Positions 31,578 to 40,339 of a stretch of DNA of 64,000 bases are shown in pieces (within the stretch, counting starts at the first letter, position 1; every line of letters begins with the position of its first letter). The position numbers and the translations under genes are program-made. Source of the DNA: an uncultured Erysipelotrichaceae bacterium (GTDB lineage: Bacteria > Bacillota_I > Bacilli_A > RFN20 > CAG-826); assembly GCA_902787955.1 (NCBI GenBank), contig CADAIJ010000008.1, forward strand, positions 1 to 64,000, read 5' to 3'. The notes beneath the pieces were generated by a model. It was not told the origin of the DNA, searched no databases, and worked only from the letters and a program-made list of their open reading frames with translations.

Positions 31578-32984
31578 ATGAATTTGTCATACAATATCTA
31601 TTTTTCGATTGCGGCAGTGATAATTACAATCATCCTTATTTTGATTGTTTCTCTTCACTATTCATCCACAAATGTTGTGAATAAAAGATATAAAGTTTTT
31701 CTTATTGCTGCGATTTCAATGATATTTCTTGATATCGCAACTGTAGTAACTAATGATTACGCTCATAATATCCCGCACTTCTTAAATATGTTCCTTAATG
31801 GATTATATTTCCTTTCTGGTGCAGTAGTGGCAATCTTATTCTTATCGTATTGTGTTTCTGTTGCTTTTGGCGATGATAAGTCAGATAAAACTAGAAAAAT
31901 AATCTCAATATCAGCGACTATTATTTTAGCGATTTATGGTATTGCCTTATTCGTTAATAACTTCACCGGCTTCTTCTTTTATTTTGATTACACAAAAGAT
32001 TTTGCCTATTGTGCAGGCCCTGTTTATCTTTTAGTTAATTTTTTAGCGGTTCTATTCACATTAGAATCTTTAGTATTATTTGTTATTAAAAAAGATAAAT
32101 TTAATAAGAGGCAAATTATCTCAACTATTCTTTTCTATGCTTCTTTCTTTATTAGCTTCTTACTCCAATTATTCGCTTTCCCAAAAGTTTTATTATCAGA
32201 CTTTGGTATCGCAATTGGGGCGTTAATCGTCTTCTTCTCAATTGAAACACCAGACTATATTAATCTTATCCGCACCTTAGATGAACTTAATGAACTTAAA
32301 GCTTCATTAGAAATTCAGGTTAAAATCCGAACCAATGAATTAGATTTAGAAAAGAAATCCTATGAGGAATTAACACTTGAAACATTATCTTCATTAGCTC
32401 AAGTTATTGATGCGAAAGATCATTATACTAATGGACACTCTTTTAGAGTGGCAGCATATGCAAAAGGCATCGCTGAAGAACTAGGCTTAAGCTATCAAGA
32501 ATGCGAACAAATCTACTTTGCAGGTTTAATTCATGATGTCGGTAAAATCGGAATTAAAGAAGGCATTTTAACTAAACCAGGAAAACTAACACCTGAAGAA
32601 TATAAATTAATTCAAGCTCACTCAAGCTTAGGTGGAGATATCTTAAAAGGAATTAAAGAATTCCCAATTTTTGAAAAAGTTGCTCGTAATCATCATGAAC
32701 GATATGATGGAACTGGCTATCCAGACAAACTTAAAGGCGAGGAAATATCTTTAGAAGCTAGAATAGTTACAATCGCTGATACATTTGATGCAATGACTAG
32801 CGATAGAAGTTATCGTAAAGCTTTAACTGATGAATATGCTTTAAACGAACTTCAAAGATATAAAGGTACACAATTTGATCCTAATTTAGTGGATGTCTTT
32901 ATTAAACTTTATAACAGGTACGGTGATTCAATTCGCAATCATATCGACGATTTATCATCTGACATTCGAAATAAAAATGAATAA
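31578..32984 (+). CDS. membrane HD-GYP phosphodiesterase
   Basis: Protein of 468 residues. About eight membrane segments fill the N-terminal half (sensor), followed by a coiled linker (about 233-268) and an HD-GYP domain (about 275-450). Metal and substrate motifs are intact: NGHSFRVAAYA, LIHDVGKIGI (HD), NHHERYDGTGYPDKLKGEEI (GYP written here as GTGYP) and IADTFDAMTSDR. Such domains hydrolyse cyclic di-GMP to pGpG or GMP, or cGAMP in some lineages. Its position after a GGDEF gene supports a cyclic di-GMP role. The gene is apparently leaderless, and a perfect hairpin terminates it. Confidence 0.9.
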   Translation: MNLSYNIYFSIAAVIITIILILIVSLHYSSTNVVNKRYKVFLIAAISMIFLDIATVVTNDYAHNIPHFLNMFLNGLYFLSGAVVAILFLSYCVSVAFGDDKSDKTRKIISISATIILAIYGIALFVNNFTGFFFYFDYTKDFAYCAGPVYLLVNFLAVLFTLESLVLFVIKKDKFNKRQIISTILFYASFFISFLLQLFAFPKVLLSDFGIAIGALIVFFSIETPDYINLIRTLDELNELKASLEIQVKIRTNELDLEKKSYEELTLETLSSLAQVIDAKDHYTNGHSFRVAAYAKGIAEELGLSYQECEQIYFAGLIHDVGKIGIKEGILTKPGKLTPEEYKLIQAHSSLGGDILKGIKEFPIFEKVARNHHERYDGTGYPDKLKGEEISLEARIVTIADTFDAMTSDRSYRKALTDEYALNELQRYKGTQFDPNLVDVFIKLYNRYGDSIRNHIDDLSSDIRNKNE

Positions 32985-33014
32985 TAATCTATTAAGTTAG
33001 CTATTATTCTTTTT
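32979..33014 (+). terminator. intrinsic terminator of HD-GYP gene
   Basis: GAATAATA (32979-32986) pairs with TATTATTC (33002-33009), followed by T5. The stop codon lies in the 5' arm, and the T run merges with the -35 box of the next gene's promoter. Confidence 0.7.
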
Positions 33015-33041
33015 GCTTTTTTATCTATATAAAGTTATAAT
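33013..33041 (+). promoter_or_regulatory. promoter of DUF1295 gene
   Basis: TTGCTT (33013-33018), 17-base spacer, TATAAT (33036-33041). Confidence 0.65.
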
Positions 33042-33078
33042 CGCATTTGTTGTTTTTTGAAAACCAAGGAGTTTTTAT

Positions 33079-34062
33079 ATGAAAAAGTTCATTCCGACTA
33101 TTATCTCAGTTGTAGTTATCTTAACCTTAGCAACCCTTTCAATTGTTTTAGGGGGATATACATTTAATGAAACTCAACTTGAGATCTTTTATATCCTTTT
33201 AATCATCTGTGGTAGCAGTGCCTTATATTGCTTTGTAGTAGGGGAAATCTCTGGCAATAACTCCCAAATGGATAAACTCTGGAGTCTTCTTCCAATTGCC
33301 TATACTTGGGTTATCGCTATTAAAGGTGGAATGGATATAAGATTAATAATCTACGCTATCTTAGTTACTTTGTGGGGAATTAGATTAACCTTTAACTTTG
33401 CTCGTAAAGGTGCCTATAGAATCAAATTCTGGGAAGGTGAAGAAGATTACCGTTGGGCTATCTTACGTAAAAATAGCATCTTAAAGAAAAGATTCCTTTG
33501 GGCTCTATTTGATTTATTCTTTATATCTATTTATCAAAACCTTATCGTTTTAGCGATTTGTTTACCAGCGTTAGCCTGTGTTGGTTCAACTGCTACATTT
33601 GGTTTATTCGATTATATTGCTTCAATCTCTGCGGCTTTATTCTTACTTATTGAACTTATCGCTGATGAAGAGCAATGGAAGTTCCAACAAACTAAAAAAG
33701 CTCTTCTTAACGAAGGAAAGAGCTTAGAAGAACTTGATGAACCATATAGTCGCGGCTTTAATACGATTGGCTTATGGGGTTATTTACGTCATCCAAATTA
33801 CCTCGGTGAACAAGGATTCTGGTTTGCATTATATTTCTTTGTTTTAGGAGCAGGCGCCACAATGTATGGAGTCTTCAATATGACTCTTGTTGGACCGTTA
33901 TTCTTAATCCTATTATTCTTAGGAAGTTCAACGTTTGGCGAATCAATCTCTTCAAGCAAATATCCAAAATATAGTGATTATCAAAGACAAGTATTCAAAT
34001 ATCTTCCTTTAAGAAAATATAAAGATGAAGATGATAGAGAAAAAACCGAGGAAAAGGCTTAA
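33079..34062 (+). CDS. DUF1295 / steroid 5-alpha-reductase-like membrane protein
   Basis: Integral membrane protein of 327 residues with about eight segments. The family marker is the C-terminal GLWGYLRHPNYLGEQGFWFALYFF, here split as YLRHPNYLGEQ (about residues 239-249), shared with isoprenylcysteine methyltransferases and steroid 5-alpha-reductases, where it binds SAM or NADPH. DUF1295 proteins are presumed reductases of unsaturated lipids; the substrate in bacteria is not known. The charged C-terminal tail (EDDREKTEEKA) is cytosolic. A good promoter and Shine-Dalgarno (AAGGAG, 8 bases) precede it. It converges with the second ZIP gene over a shared terminator. Confidence 0.82.
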   Translation: MKKFIPTIISVVVILTLATLSIVLGGYTFNETQLEIFYILLIICGSSALYCFVVGEISGNNSQMDKLWSLLPIAYTWVIAIKGGMDIRLIIYAILVTLWGIRLTFNFARKGAYRIKFWEGEEDYRWAILRKNSILKKRFLWALFDLFFISIYQNLIVLAICLPALACVGSTATFGLFDYIASISAALFLLIELIADEEQWKFQQTKKALLNEGKSLEELDEPYSRGFNTIGLWGYLRHPNYLGEQGFWFALYFFVLGAGATMYGVFNMTLVGPLFLILLFLGSSTFGESISSSKYPKYSDYQRQVFKYLPLRKYKDEDDREKTEEKA

Positions 34063-34073
34063 TGCCTTTTTTC
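34052..34073. terminator. bidirectional terminator, DUF1295 and ZIP genes
   Basis: AAAAGGC-TTAAT-GCCTTTT; the DUF1295 stop codon is in the loop. T runs exist on both strands and the ZIP gene ends 11 bases away. Confidence 0.7.
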
Positions 34074-34083
34074 TTTTATAAAA

Positions 34084-34860
34084 TTATCCTAAAGCGATAT
34101 CAAGGATCATCATTAAGACGAAACCAACCGCTAAACCGATAGTGGCTAAGTTAGAGTGTTTTCCTTGGTTTGCTTCTGGAATTAATTCTTCGACAACTAC
34201 ATAAATCATAGCGCCTGCTGCAAAAGCAAGAGTGTAAGGAAGAATTACTGTTACTAAAGCTGTTAAACCAATAGCAATTAAAGAAGCAATAGGTTCAACA
34301 ACGCCGGATAAAGATCCATATAAAAACGCTTTAATTTTACTTTGTCCTTCTTCTTTAAGTGGCATTGAAATAATGGCACCTTCAGGGAAATTTTGAATTG
34401 CTAAACCAATAGCAAGTACAAGCATTGCTTGTTCATTTAAAGAACCATTTAACGCTCCGGCGATAACAATACCAGCGGCTAAACCTTCAGGAATATTATG
34501 AATCGTAACCGCTAAAACCATCTTAAATGATTTAGATAGTTTATTAGTTTTAATACCTTCCTCTTCATCGTTTTTATGCATATGAGGAGTGATAATATCA
34601 AGTAAAAGAAGAAAACCAACACCCACTAAAAATCCGATAGCAGGGACGAGCCATGATTTAAAATCAGCTGGATCAAAGCTATGGATAGCAGGCTCTAAGA
34701 GTGACCAAATAGACGCGGCAATCATGACTCCCGCGGCAAAACCCATCAAAATCTTTTGAACTTTGGGATTAATTTCTTTCTTCAGAAAGAATACCATTCC
34801 ACTTCCTAATATTGTTCCAAAGAAAGGAATGAATACACATAATATCATTAATGGGGTCAT
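34084..34860 (-). CDS. ZIP family metal transporter (second)
   Basis: Divalent metal importer of 258 residues, about eight membrane segments, clearly paralogous to the 10110-10904 protein: it shares HNIPEG (about residues 121-126), NFPEGAIISMPLK, LSGVVEPIASLIA and AGAMIYVVVEELIPE. The loop after segment 3 carries a PHMHKNDEEEG metal-binding stretch. Unlike the first copy it is a single gene without an HMA partner, so the two are likely expressed under different conditions. The Shine-Dalgarno is AGGAG, 9-10 bases before ATG. Zinc is the most likely cargo; Fe or Mn are possible. Confidence 0.9.
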   Translation of the reverse strand: MTPLMILCVFIPFFGTILGSGMVFFLKKEINPKVQKILMGFAAGVMIAASIWSLLEPAIHSFDPADFKSWLVPAIGFLVGVGFLLLLDIITPHMHKNDEEEGIKTNKLSKSFKMVLAVTIHNIPEGLAAGIVIAGALNGSLNEQAMLVLAIGLAIQNFPEGAIISMPLKEEGQSKIKAFLYGSLSGVVEPIASLIAIGLTALVTVILPYTLAFAAGAMIYVVVEELIPEANQGKHSNLATIGLAVGFVLMMILDIALG

Positions 34861-34984
34861 CTATTTTTTCTCCTAGCACGCATTCTTTTAAAAGAGCCAA
34901 TAGTTATTATAACCATTAATAAATATAGAAAAAGAATAATTGTGTTATTCCTTAAATTAACTATTTGTTTTATTCTATTTAATA

Positions 34985-36061
34985 ATGAATAAACACTTAA
35001 AGCGTACCATTGTTTCTTTATCTATTGCTATTCCTTCCTTAATAGTGACTTATTTTGCATCTGGAATTATCGCTATTAAAATTGCAGATCAAAACATTAT
35101 GGAAAGAAGAGGTAGTAGCTTAGAAGATCTTGATTTACCTCGATATAAAATATTTAAAAATAGAAAAGATTTTCCTTCTTTAGCTAATCGCGAAGAATAC
35201 ACCTTTAATTTAGATGGCGATACTTTGTATGGCTATTTATATGAAACCTCTTCTCCAAAAGGATTAGTAGTAAGCGCTCATGGGGTTAATGATTTAGCTG
35301 ATGGAGAGCACGCTATATATCATGATTATTTCTTAGCTCATGGCTTTGATGTTTTCGCTATCGATATGGCAGGTTGTGGCAAATCAAGCGGCATTATGCA
35401 TAACTTATACCACTCTAAGAGTTGTCTTGATAGCGCATTAACTAAAATTAAGGGAATTTCCAAATTGACTGGACTTCCTATATGCTTATTTGGCCATTCA
35501 TGGGGTGCTTATGGTGTCGTTTCGACAACCTTAACTAATAGTTATGTTAAAGCAGTAGCATCATTATCTGGCTACGATACTCCAAGTAATTTGATGTATC
35601 AACTTGCTTTAAGTAATGTTGGTAATTTTATGGCATTTACGAAACCTGCTTTCACCTTCAGCTGTAGTATTATTCATGGAAGCAAATTATTTGTTAATGC
35701 TAGTGATGCAGTTAAAGCTAATCCAAACATTGGTTACTATATTGTTCAAGGTGATAAGGATAACACCGTTGATTATAAACGTACTTCTCAATATGAAGTG
35801 TTAAGCAAAGAAAACCTTAATAATGTTAAACTCAATCTTATAGAAGGAATGGGACATAATTCTCCTTGGATTTCTTTAACTAGTCATAAGTATATCGATG
35901 AAGTAGTGGAACCTCACCTTAGAGAAATAAAAAGAACATATGGTGAGAACGCTAAAACATATGCCGATGAATATATTTCTACCCTCGACTTAAATAAAAC
36001 AAGCGAAATAAATATAGAATTAATGAATGAAATCTTAAATTTCTTTGAGGAGCGTATTTAG
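34985..36061 (+). CDS. alpha/beta hydrolase (serine aminopeptidase S33 type)
   Basis: Membrane-anchored or secreted alpha/beta hydrolase of 358 residues. An N-terminal hydrophobic segment (about 8-30) precedes the fold. The nucleophile elbow is GHSWGAYG (Ser near residue 171), the oxyanion strand SAHGVNDLADG, the acid is probably in VQGDKDNTVDY and the catalytic His in GMGHNSPW. The closest type is hydrolase_4/S33 (monoglyceride lipase-like), so an acyl ester or amide is the likely substrate. There is no Shine-Dalgarno; TATTCT (34971-34976) is 8 bases before ATG, so it too may be leaderless. It stands alone. Confidence 0.82.
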   Translation: MNKHLKRTIVSLSIAIPSLIVTYFASGIIAIKIADQNIMERRGSSLEDLDLPRYKIFKNRKDFPSLANREEYTFNLDGDTLYGYLYETSSPKGLVVSAHGVNDLADGEHAIYHDYFLAHGFDVFAIDMAGCGKSSGIMHNLYHSKSCLDSALTKIKGISKLTGLPICLFGHSWGAYGVVSTTLTNSYVKAVASLSGYDTPSNLMYQLALSNVGNFMAFTKPAFTFSCSIIHGSKLFVNASDAVKANPNIGYYIVQGDKDNTVDYKRTSQYEVLSKENLNNVKLNLIEGMGHNSPWISLTSHKYIDEVVEPHLREIKRTYGENAKTYADEYISTLDLNKTSEINIELMNEILNFFEERI

Positions 36062-36134
36062 AATAAAAACTTATAAAGTTATTTATTTGCGCTACAATAT
36101 ATTTGTTATTTAGTAAAACTAAAGGAGCCTAAAT

Positions 36135-38174
36135 ATGAATAAATCCCTCGCTTTATTACTTCTTCCAATATCTTTACTTATATCTTCCTGTGGTGGAGCT
36201 ATTAATCCATCAAATACAAATGATTCAAAAGATAGCGGTAATCCTGGTACATCTACCACTGATAGTGGGACAAGTGATACTTCAGGAGGCGGCTCAACTG
36301 ATACATCTACTAGTGACGGTGGAGATCCAATAAGTCCCGATTCAATTCAAAACTATAATATTCTCCACGCTTGGGATTGGACTATTTCTAATGTTATCTC
36401 TCGTTTAGATGATATTAAAAATGCCGGATATGGTTCTATTCAATTATCTCCTTTACAACCTCAAAAAGATTATTACACTGGTCAAACTTGGAAATCTCAG
36501 TGGTGGAAACTTTATCAACCATATGGTTTTTCCATTGCCCAATCAAATCAAAATGTTTTAGGAACTAAATCAGAACTCGCTAATTTATGCTCCAAAGCTA
36601 ATGAAAAAGGCTTAAAGATTATCGTAGATGTTGTTTCTAACCATTTAGCAGGTGGTAATGGCACTTCATTAAATTCTGAAGTTGCAAAATATGAACCAGT
36701 TATTAAAAATGAAAATTTAATTCACACTTTAGGAAAAAGCGCTGATGACAATAACCTTCAATCTATCGTTCAAGGTACAATTGGTAATTTCCCAGATTTA
36801 AAAACTGAAGACAGTAGAGTTCAAGAAAGAGTTATTTCTTTACTCAAAGAATATATCGACTGTGGGGTTAGTGGTTTTAGATTTGACGCGGCTAAACATA
36901 TTGAAACACCTGATGATGGTGATTACGCTTCTAACTATTGGCCAAATATTCTTAACGCCGCAACATCATATGCAACCTCTAAAGGTAAAGACACTCCATA
37001 TTATTATGGAGAAATCTTAACTACTTGCGGTGTTAACCGTTCTTATTCAAGTTACACCGAATATATGTCCGTCATTGATAACAAACAAGGTGAAAAGATT
37101 TTAAGTGGTGTTACTGGTGATAACATTTCTAAACTAGATGATAAATATAATTCAAAAGTATCTGCGGATAAGTTGGTCCTTTGGGCAGAATCACATGATA
37201 CATATGCTAATGATGATAAACAAACCACAAATGTAGCAGTGGAAGATATTAATAAAGCATATATGATTCAAGCTAGCCGTAAAGATGCCTCAAGTTTATT
37301 CTTTGTCCGTCCAGATGGTTATAGCACTATCTTTGGTGAAGTTGGCACAAATTATTGGAAGAATAGTGAAATTAAAGCTATTAACCTCTTCCATAATCGT
37401 TACATTAATAAAGCCGAAGCAATTAATAACAATAATGGTTGCTTTGTTAATGTGCGTGGAAGTGGTTCAAATGCAGGTGCCGCAATTATTAATATTGCTA
37501 ACACATCTTCAACTGTTACCGTTAACGTTAACGGTTTAACTAATGGAACTTATACTGATTTAGTTAGCAATGCTAAGTTCAATGTTTCTAATGGACAAGT
37601 TAGCGCTAAATTCACTAATAACGCTTGCATTTTGGTTCCAGATAATGGTGGAGATCAAAGCGCTCCTGAATTAAATCCAACTGTTCCAAATGAAGTTTAT
37701 AGTGGTTCTACAGTTATAACTGTTAACGCTAGTAATGCTAAAACAATTACCTATTCAATTAATAACACTCAAGCTAAAACTTTAAATACAAATACTTTAA
37801 CTTTAGGTGAATCACTTTCTAATGGATTAATCAGCATTAAATTTAGCGCAACAAATGATTATGGTAGTGTCTCTAAGACCTTAAACTTAATCAAAACAGA
37901 CGCTTTAACCAATAAAGATTTAATTATTTATAATTTAGACACAAACTATCTATATAAACTTTGGACTTGGAAAGGTAGTAATAGCGGTAGTTGGAAAGAT
38001 TTAACAATGGAAGGATCTGTTGGTGGTTATTCCATGGGAGAAGATGATACCTTTATTGTTGTTAAATGGAATAAGAATGAATCTAATCCAACTTGGGATA
38101 ACAAAGTTAACCAAACTGAGAACATTTCTAAAACCCAAAGAATATATAACTATAATGATTTAACAATTAAATAA
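36135..38174 (+). CDS. lipoprotein alpha-amylase, AmyE-like (GH13)
   Basis: Surface starch-degrading enzyme of 679 residues. The signal peptide ends in lipobox ISSC (Cys19), followed by a Ser/Thr/Asp/Gly linker to about 70. The GH13 barrel follows: VDVVSNH, GFRFDAAKH with nucleophile Asp251, acid/base Glu293 in YYYGEI, and Asp355 in ESHDTYAND. The order and spacing are close to Bacillus subtilis AmyE (GH13_28 type). A beta-sandwich C-terminal domain is followed by an Ig-like linker (about 512-590). The end module (about 595-679, YKLWTWKGS, WNKNESNPTW) looks like a CBM26 starch-binding domain. The Shine-Dalgarno AAAGGAG is good. An esterase gene follows after 4 bases and peptidase T after that. 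Confidence 0.92.
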   Translation: MNKSLALLLLPISLLISSCGGAINPSNTNDSKDSGNPGTSTTDSGTSDTSGGGSTDTSTSDGGDPISPDSIQNYNILHAWDWTISNVISRLDDIKNAGYGSIQLSPLQPQKDYYTGQTWKSQWWKLYQPYGFSIAQSNQNVLGTKSELANLCSKANEKGLKIIVDVVSNHLAGGNGTSLNSEVAKYEPVIKNENLIHTLGKSADDNNLQSIVQGTIGNFPDLKTEDSRVQERVISLLKEYIDCGVSGFRFDAAKHIETPDDGDYASNYWPNILNAATSYATSKGKDTPYYYGEILTTCGVNRSYSSYTEYMSVIDNKQGEKILSGVTGDNISKLDDKYNSKVSADKLVLWAESHDTYANDDKQTTNVAVEDINKAYMIQASRKDASSLFFVRPDGYSTIFGEVGTNYWKNSEIKAINLFHNRYINKAEAINNNNGCFVNVRGSGSNAGAAIINIANTSSTVTVNVNGLTNGTYTDLVSNAKFNVSNGQVSAKFTNNACILVPDNGGDQSAPELNPTVPNEVYSGSTVITVNASNAKTITYSINNTQAKTLNTNTLTLGESLSNGLISIKFSATNDYGSVSKTLNLIKTDALTNKDLIIYNLDTNYLYKLWTWKGSNSGSWKDLTMEGSVGGYSMGEDDTFIVVKWNKNESNPTWDNKVNQTENISKTQRIYNYNDLTIK

Positions 38175-38178
38175 GCCT

Positions 38179-39030
38179 ATGAATATACCTAATCACATCG
38201 GACCTTTTAAAAGATATTTGGCTAGCCCAACTACATTAAAGTATGGCTATTATTACTGCGCTAAATTCAAACTCCCTTTTCATAATGAAGAAAGATATAT
38301 CAGAGTGTGGTTGCCTCCAAATTATGACTTTAAAAACCAAAATAATCGATTTCCTACTATTTATTTTTCTGATGGACAGAATTTAGTGGATGCTTATTTA
38401 AGCGCCTATGGAGAATGGAAATTTGATAAAGTAGTTAATAAATTACTTGAAGAAGATAATGTTGGCGCGATTGCCGTAGGGATTGATTGTCCAAAGATTC
38501 CTCAAGAAAGATGCAACGAACTTAATCCTCCTTACCCAGTCAAAACTAAGTTTCGTAAAGATGGACCAAATCATCCATTCGCTAATAAATATATCGATTA
38601 TATTAGAGGGACCTTAAAACCTCTTATCGATTCCTTATTCTTTACAAAAGCTGATAAAAAGAATACTGGAATTGGCGGATCTTCGATGGGTGGCATTATG
38701 GCTTTTTATGCCTATATATACGCCCCTGAGACATTTGGCTTCTCTTTATCTTTCTCCCCAGCTTTCTTCTTTTATTCGAAAAAAGGATGGGAGAATATCT
38801 TAAATTCATATGGTTTAACCCCTCAGAAACAAGGGAAATTATATTTATATGTTGGAGGTAAAGGATTTGAAGAGATATTTGTTAAATCCACATTTAACAC
38901 CTTTAATTATTTATTAAGTTTAGGATTTAATCATGACCAAGTGAGAATGAAATATGTTTCACAAGCGGAACATAATGAAGCAGCTTGGTCAAATGAGCTT
39001 TATGAAGCACTTAGATTCTGGCTAATCTAG
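38179..39030 (+). CDS. putative esterase (esterase D / PF00756 type)
   Basis: Cytosolic alpha/beta hydrolase of 283 residues; no signal peptide. The nucleophile elbow is GIGGSSMGGIMAFY, and PTIYFSDGQNLVDAY carries the oxyanion-hole strand. The family includes carbohydrate esterases, S-formylglutathione hydrolases and trehalose mycolyltransferases. It starts 4 bases after the amylase stop without a clear Shine-Dalgarno, so it is read with the amylase and may remove acyl groups from imported oligosaccharides (inference). The catalytic acid and the late AEHNEAAW His motif are consistent with an active enzyme. Confidence 0.82.
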   Translation: MNIPNHIGPFKRYLASPTTLKYGYYYCAKFKLPFHNEERYIRVWLPPNYDFKNQNNRFPTIYFSDGQNLVDAYLSAYGEWKFDKVVNKLLEEDNVGAIAVGIDCPKIPQERCNELNPPYPVKTKFRKDGPNHPFANKYIDYIRGTLKPLIDSLFFTKADKKNTGIGGSSMGGIMAFYAYIYAPETFGFSLSFSPAFFFYSKKGWENILNSYGLTPQKQGKLYLYVGGKGFEEIFVKSTFNTFNYLLSLGFNHDQVRMKYVSQAEHNEAAWSNELYEALRFWLI

Positions 39031-39043
39031 ATTGGAGATAAAT

Positions 39044-40246
39044 ATGGAATTATTAGAAAGATTTATTAATTACGTTAAGATTGACACTCAAAGTGATGAA
39101 GAGTCAGTAACCACTCCGTCCACAATGAAACAATATGATCTTTTAAACTTACTTAAAAAAGAATTAGAAGAATTAGGAGTTAAAGCTGAAATTGATCAAT
39201 ATGGAAGACTATACGCAAAAGTTAATGGCAATCCAAAACTAGATACAATTGGTTTTTGTTCCCATGTTGATACCGCTTTAGAGTGCAGTGGTAAAAACGT
39301 TAATCCTCAGGTTATTAGAAACTATGATTTAAAGGATATCTCATTAGGTAAAAGTGGACTCTATTTATCTATTAAGGAATTTAATAAATTAAAAGAACTT
39401 AAAGGAAAAACCTTAATCACTACTGATGGAACAACTTTATTAGGTGCAGATGATAAAGCTGGTGTTGCAATCATCATGACTGCTTTAGAAAAATATCTCA
39501 CTTTAGATGAAAATCAGCGACACCCTATGGCTATTTTATTTACACCTGATGAAGAAATTGGCCGTGGACCAGAACATTTTGATCCAGTTAAATACGGTGC
39601 TAAATACGCTTACACCATTGATGGAGCGGATCCAAAATATATTTCTATAGAAAACTTCAATGCTAAAAGTGCTTTAGTGGAAGTTAAAGGCAAAGCCATC
39701 CATCCTGGAGATGCTAAAAACAAGATGGTTAATGCTATTACTGTCTTAAATGAATTTATTAATAATCTACCTAAAGATATGGTTCCTGAAAAAACCGAAT
39801 TAAGAGAAGGCTTTAATCATATAACTTCAATCTCTGGTAGTGTTGAAGAAGCTAAAGCTACTTATATTTTAAGAAATCACGATATGGATATTTTAAATAA
39901 ACAAGTTGAAGATTTTGAAACTGCTAAAGAAAAAACAATGCAGAAATTCCCTCAATCTTCTATAACCCTCACTTTTAAAGATCAATATCGTAATATGAAA
40001 GAAGTTATTGATAAATGCCCAGAAGTAACTCGTAAAGCGGAAGAGGCATATAAAAAAGTTGGTATTAATTTTGAATATGAACCAACCCGTGGTGGAACTG
40101 ATGGCGCAACCTTTTCCTTTTTAGGAACACCATGCCCAAATCTTGGTACAGGAAGCTATAATCATCATGGAAAATTCGAATTTGCTTGTTTAGAAGAAAT
40201 GGAGCAAATGGTCGATTTAATCATAGCAATTATAAGGGAAGACTGA
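39044..40246 (+). CDS. pepT: peptidase T (tripeptide aminopeptidase)
   Basis: Cytosolic dinuclear zinc aminopeptidase of 400 residues (M20 family) that removes N-terminal residues from tripeptides. Zinc and catalytic motifs: SHVDTA near residue 70, LLGADDKAG, FTPDEEIGRGP (catalytic Glu-Glu) and YTIDG; the C-terminal RGGTDGATFS and GSYNHHGKFEF complete the site. ATG 39044 is chosen because GGAG sits 6 bases upstream and an in-frame TTG at 39032 lies in front of it. It follows the esterase gene closely and so forms the third gene of the amylase operon, an odd mix of sugar and peptide use. A half-copy of the dispersed element (GACTTCCTAT) follows the stop. Confidence 0.93.
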   Translation: MELLERFINYVKIDTQSDEESVTTPSTMKQYDLLNLLKKELEELGVKAEIDQYGRLYAKVNGNPKLDTIGFCSHVDTALECSGKNVNPQVIRNYDLKDISLGKSGLYLSIKEFNKLKELKGKTLITTDGTTLLGADDKAGVAIIMTALEKYLTLDENQRHPMAILFTPDEEIGRGPEHFDPVKYGAKYAYTIDGADPKYISIENFNAKSALVEVKGKAIHPGDAKNKMVNAITVLNEFINNLPKDMVPEKTELREGFNHITSISGSVEEAKATYILRNHDMDILNKQVEDFETAKEKTMQKFPQSSITLTFKDQYRNMKEVIDKCPEVTRKAEEAYKKVGINFEYEPTRGGTDGATFSFLGTPCPNLGTGSYNHHGKFEFACLEEMEQMVDLIIAIIRED

Positions 40247-40288
40247 AAAAAATAAGGGACTTCCTATTAATTATTTTTATTTTTGTGC

Positions 40289-40316
40289 TTGTCTTTTATT
40301 CAAATAAAACTATAAT
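40289..40316 (+). promoter_or_regulatory. promoter of Pro-Glu repeat protein
   Basis: TTGTCT (40289-40294), 16-base spacer, TATAAT (40311-40316); AAAGGAG follows 10 bases before ATG 40340. Confidence 0.65.
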
Positions 40317-40339
40317 GTAGTCAAAGGAGTTTTTTATTT

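Noticed and set aside
35470-35500. GGACTTCCTATATG inside the hydrolase gene as another copy of the dispersed element
   Set aside because: It encodes the ordinary G-L-P-I-C strand before the GHSWG elbow and lacks TCCCA at the right distance.
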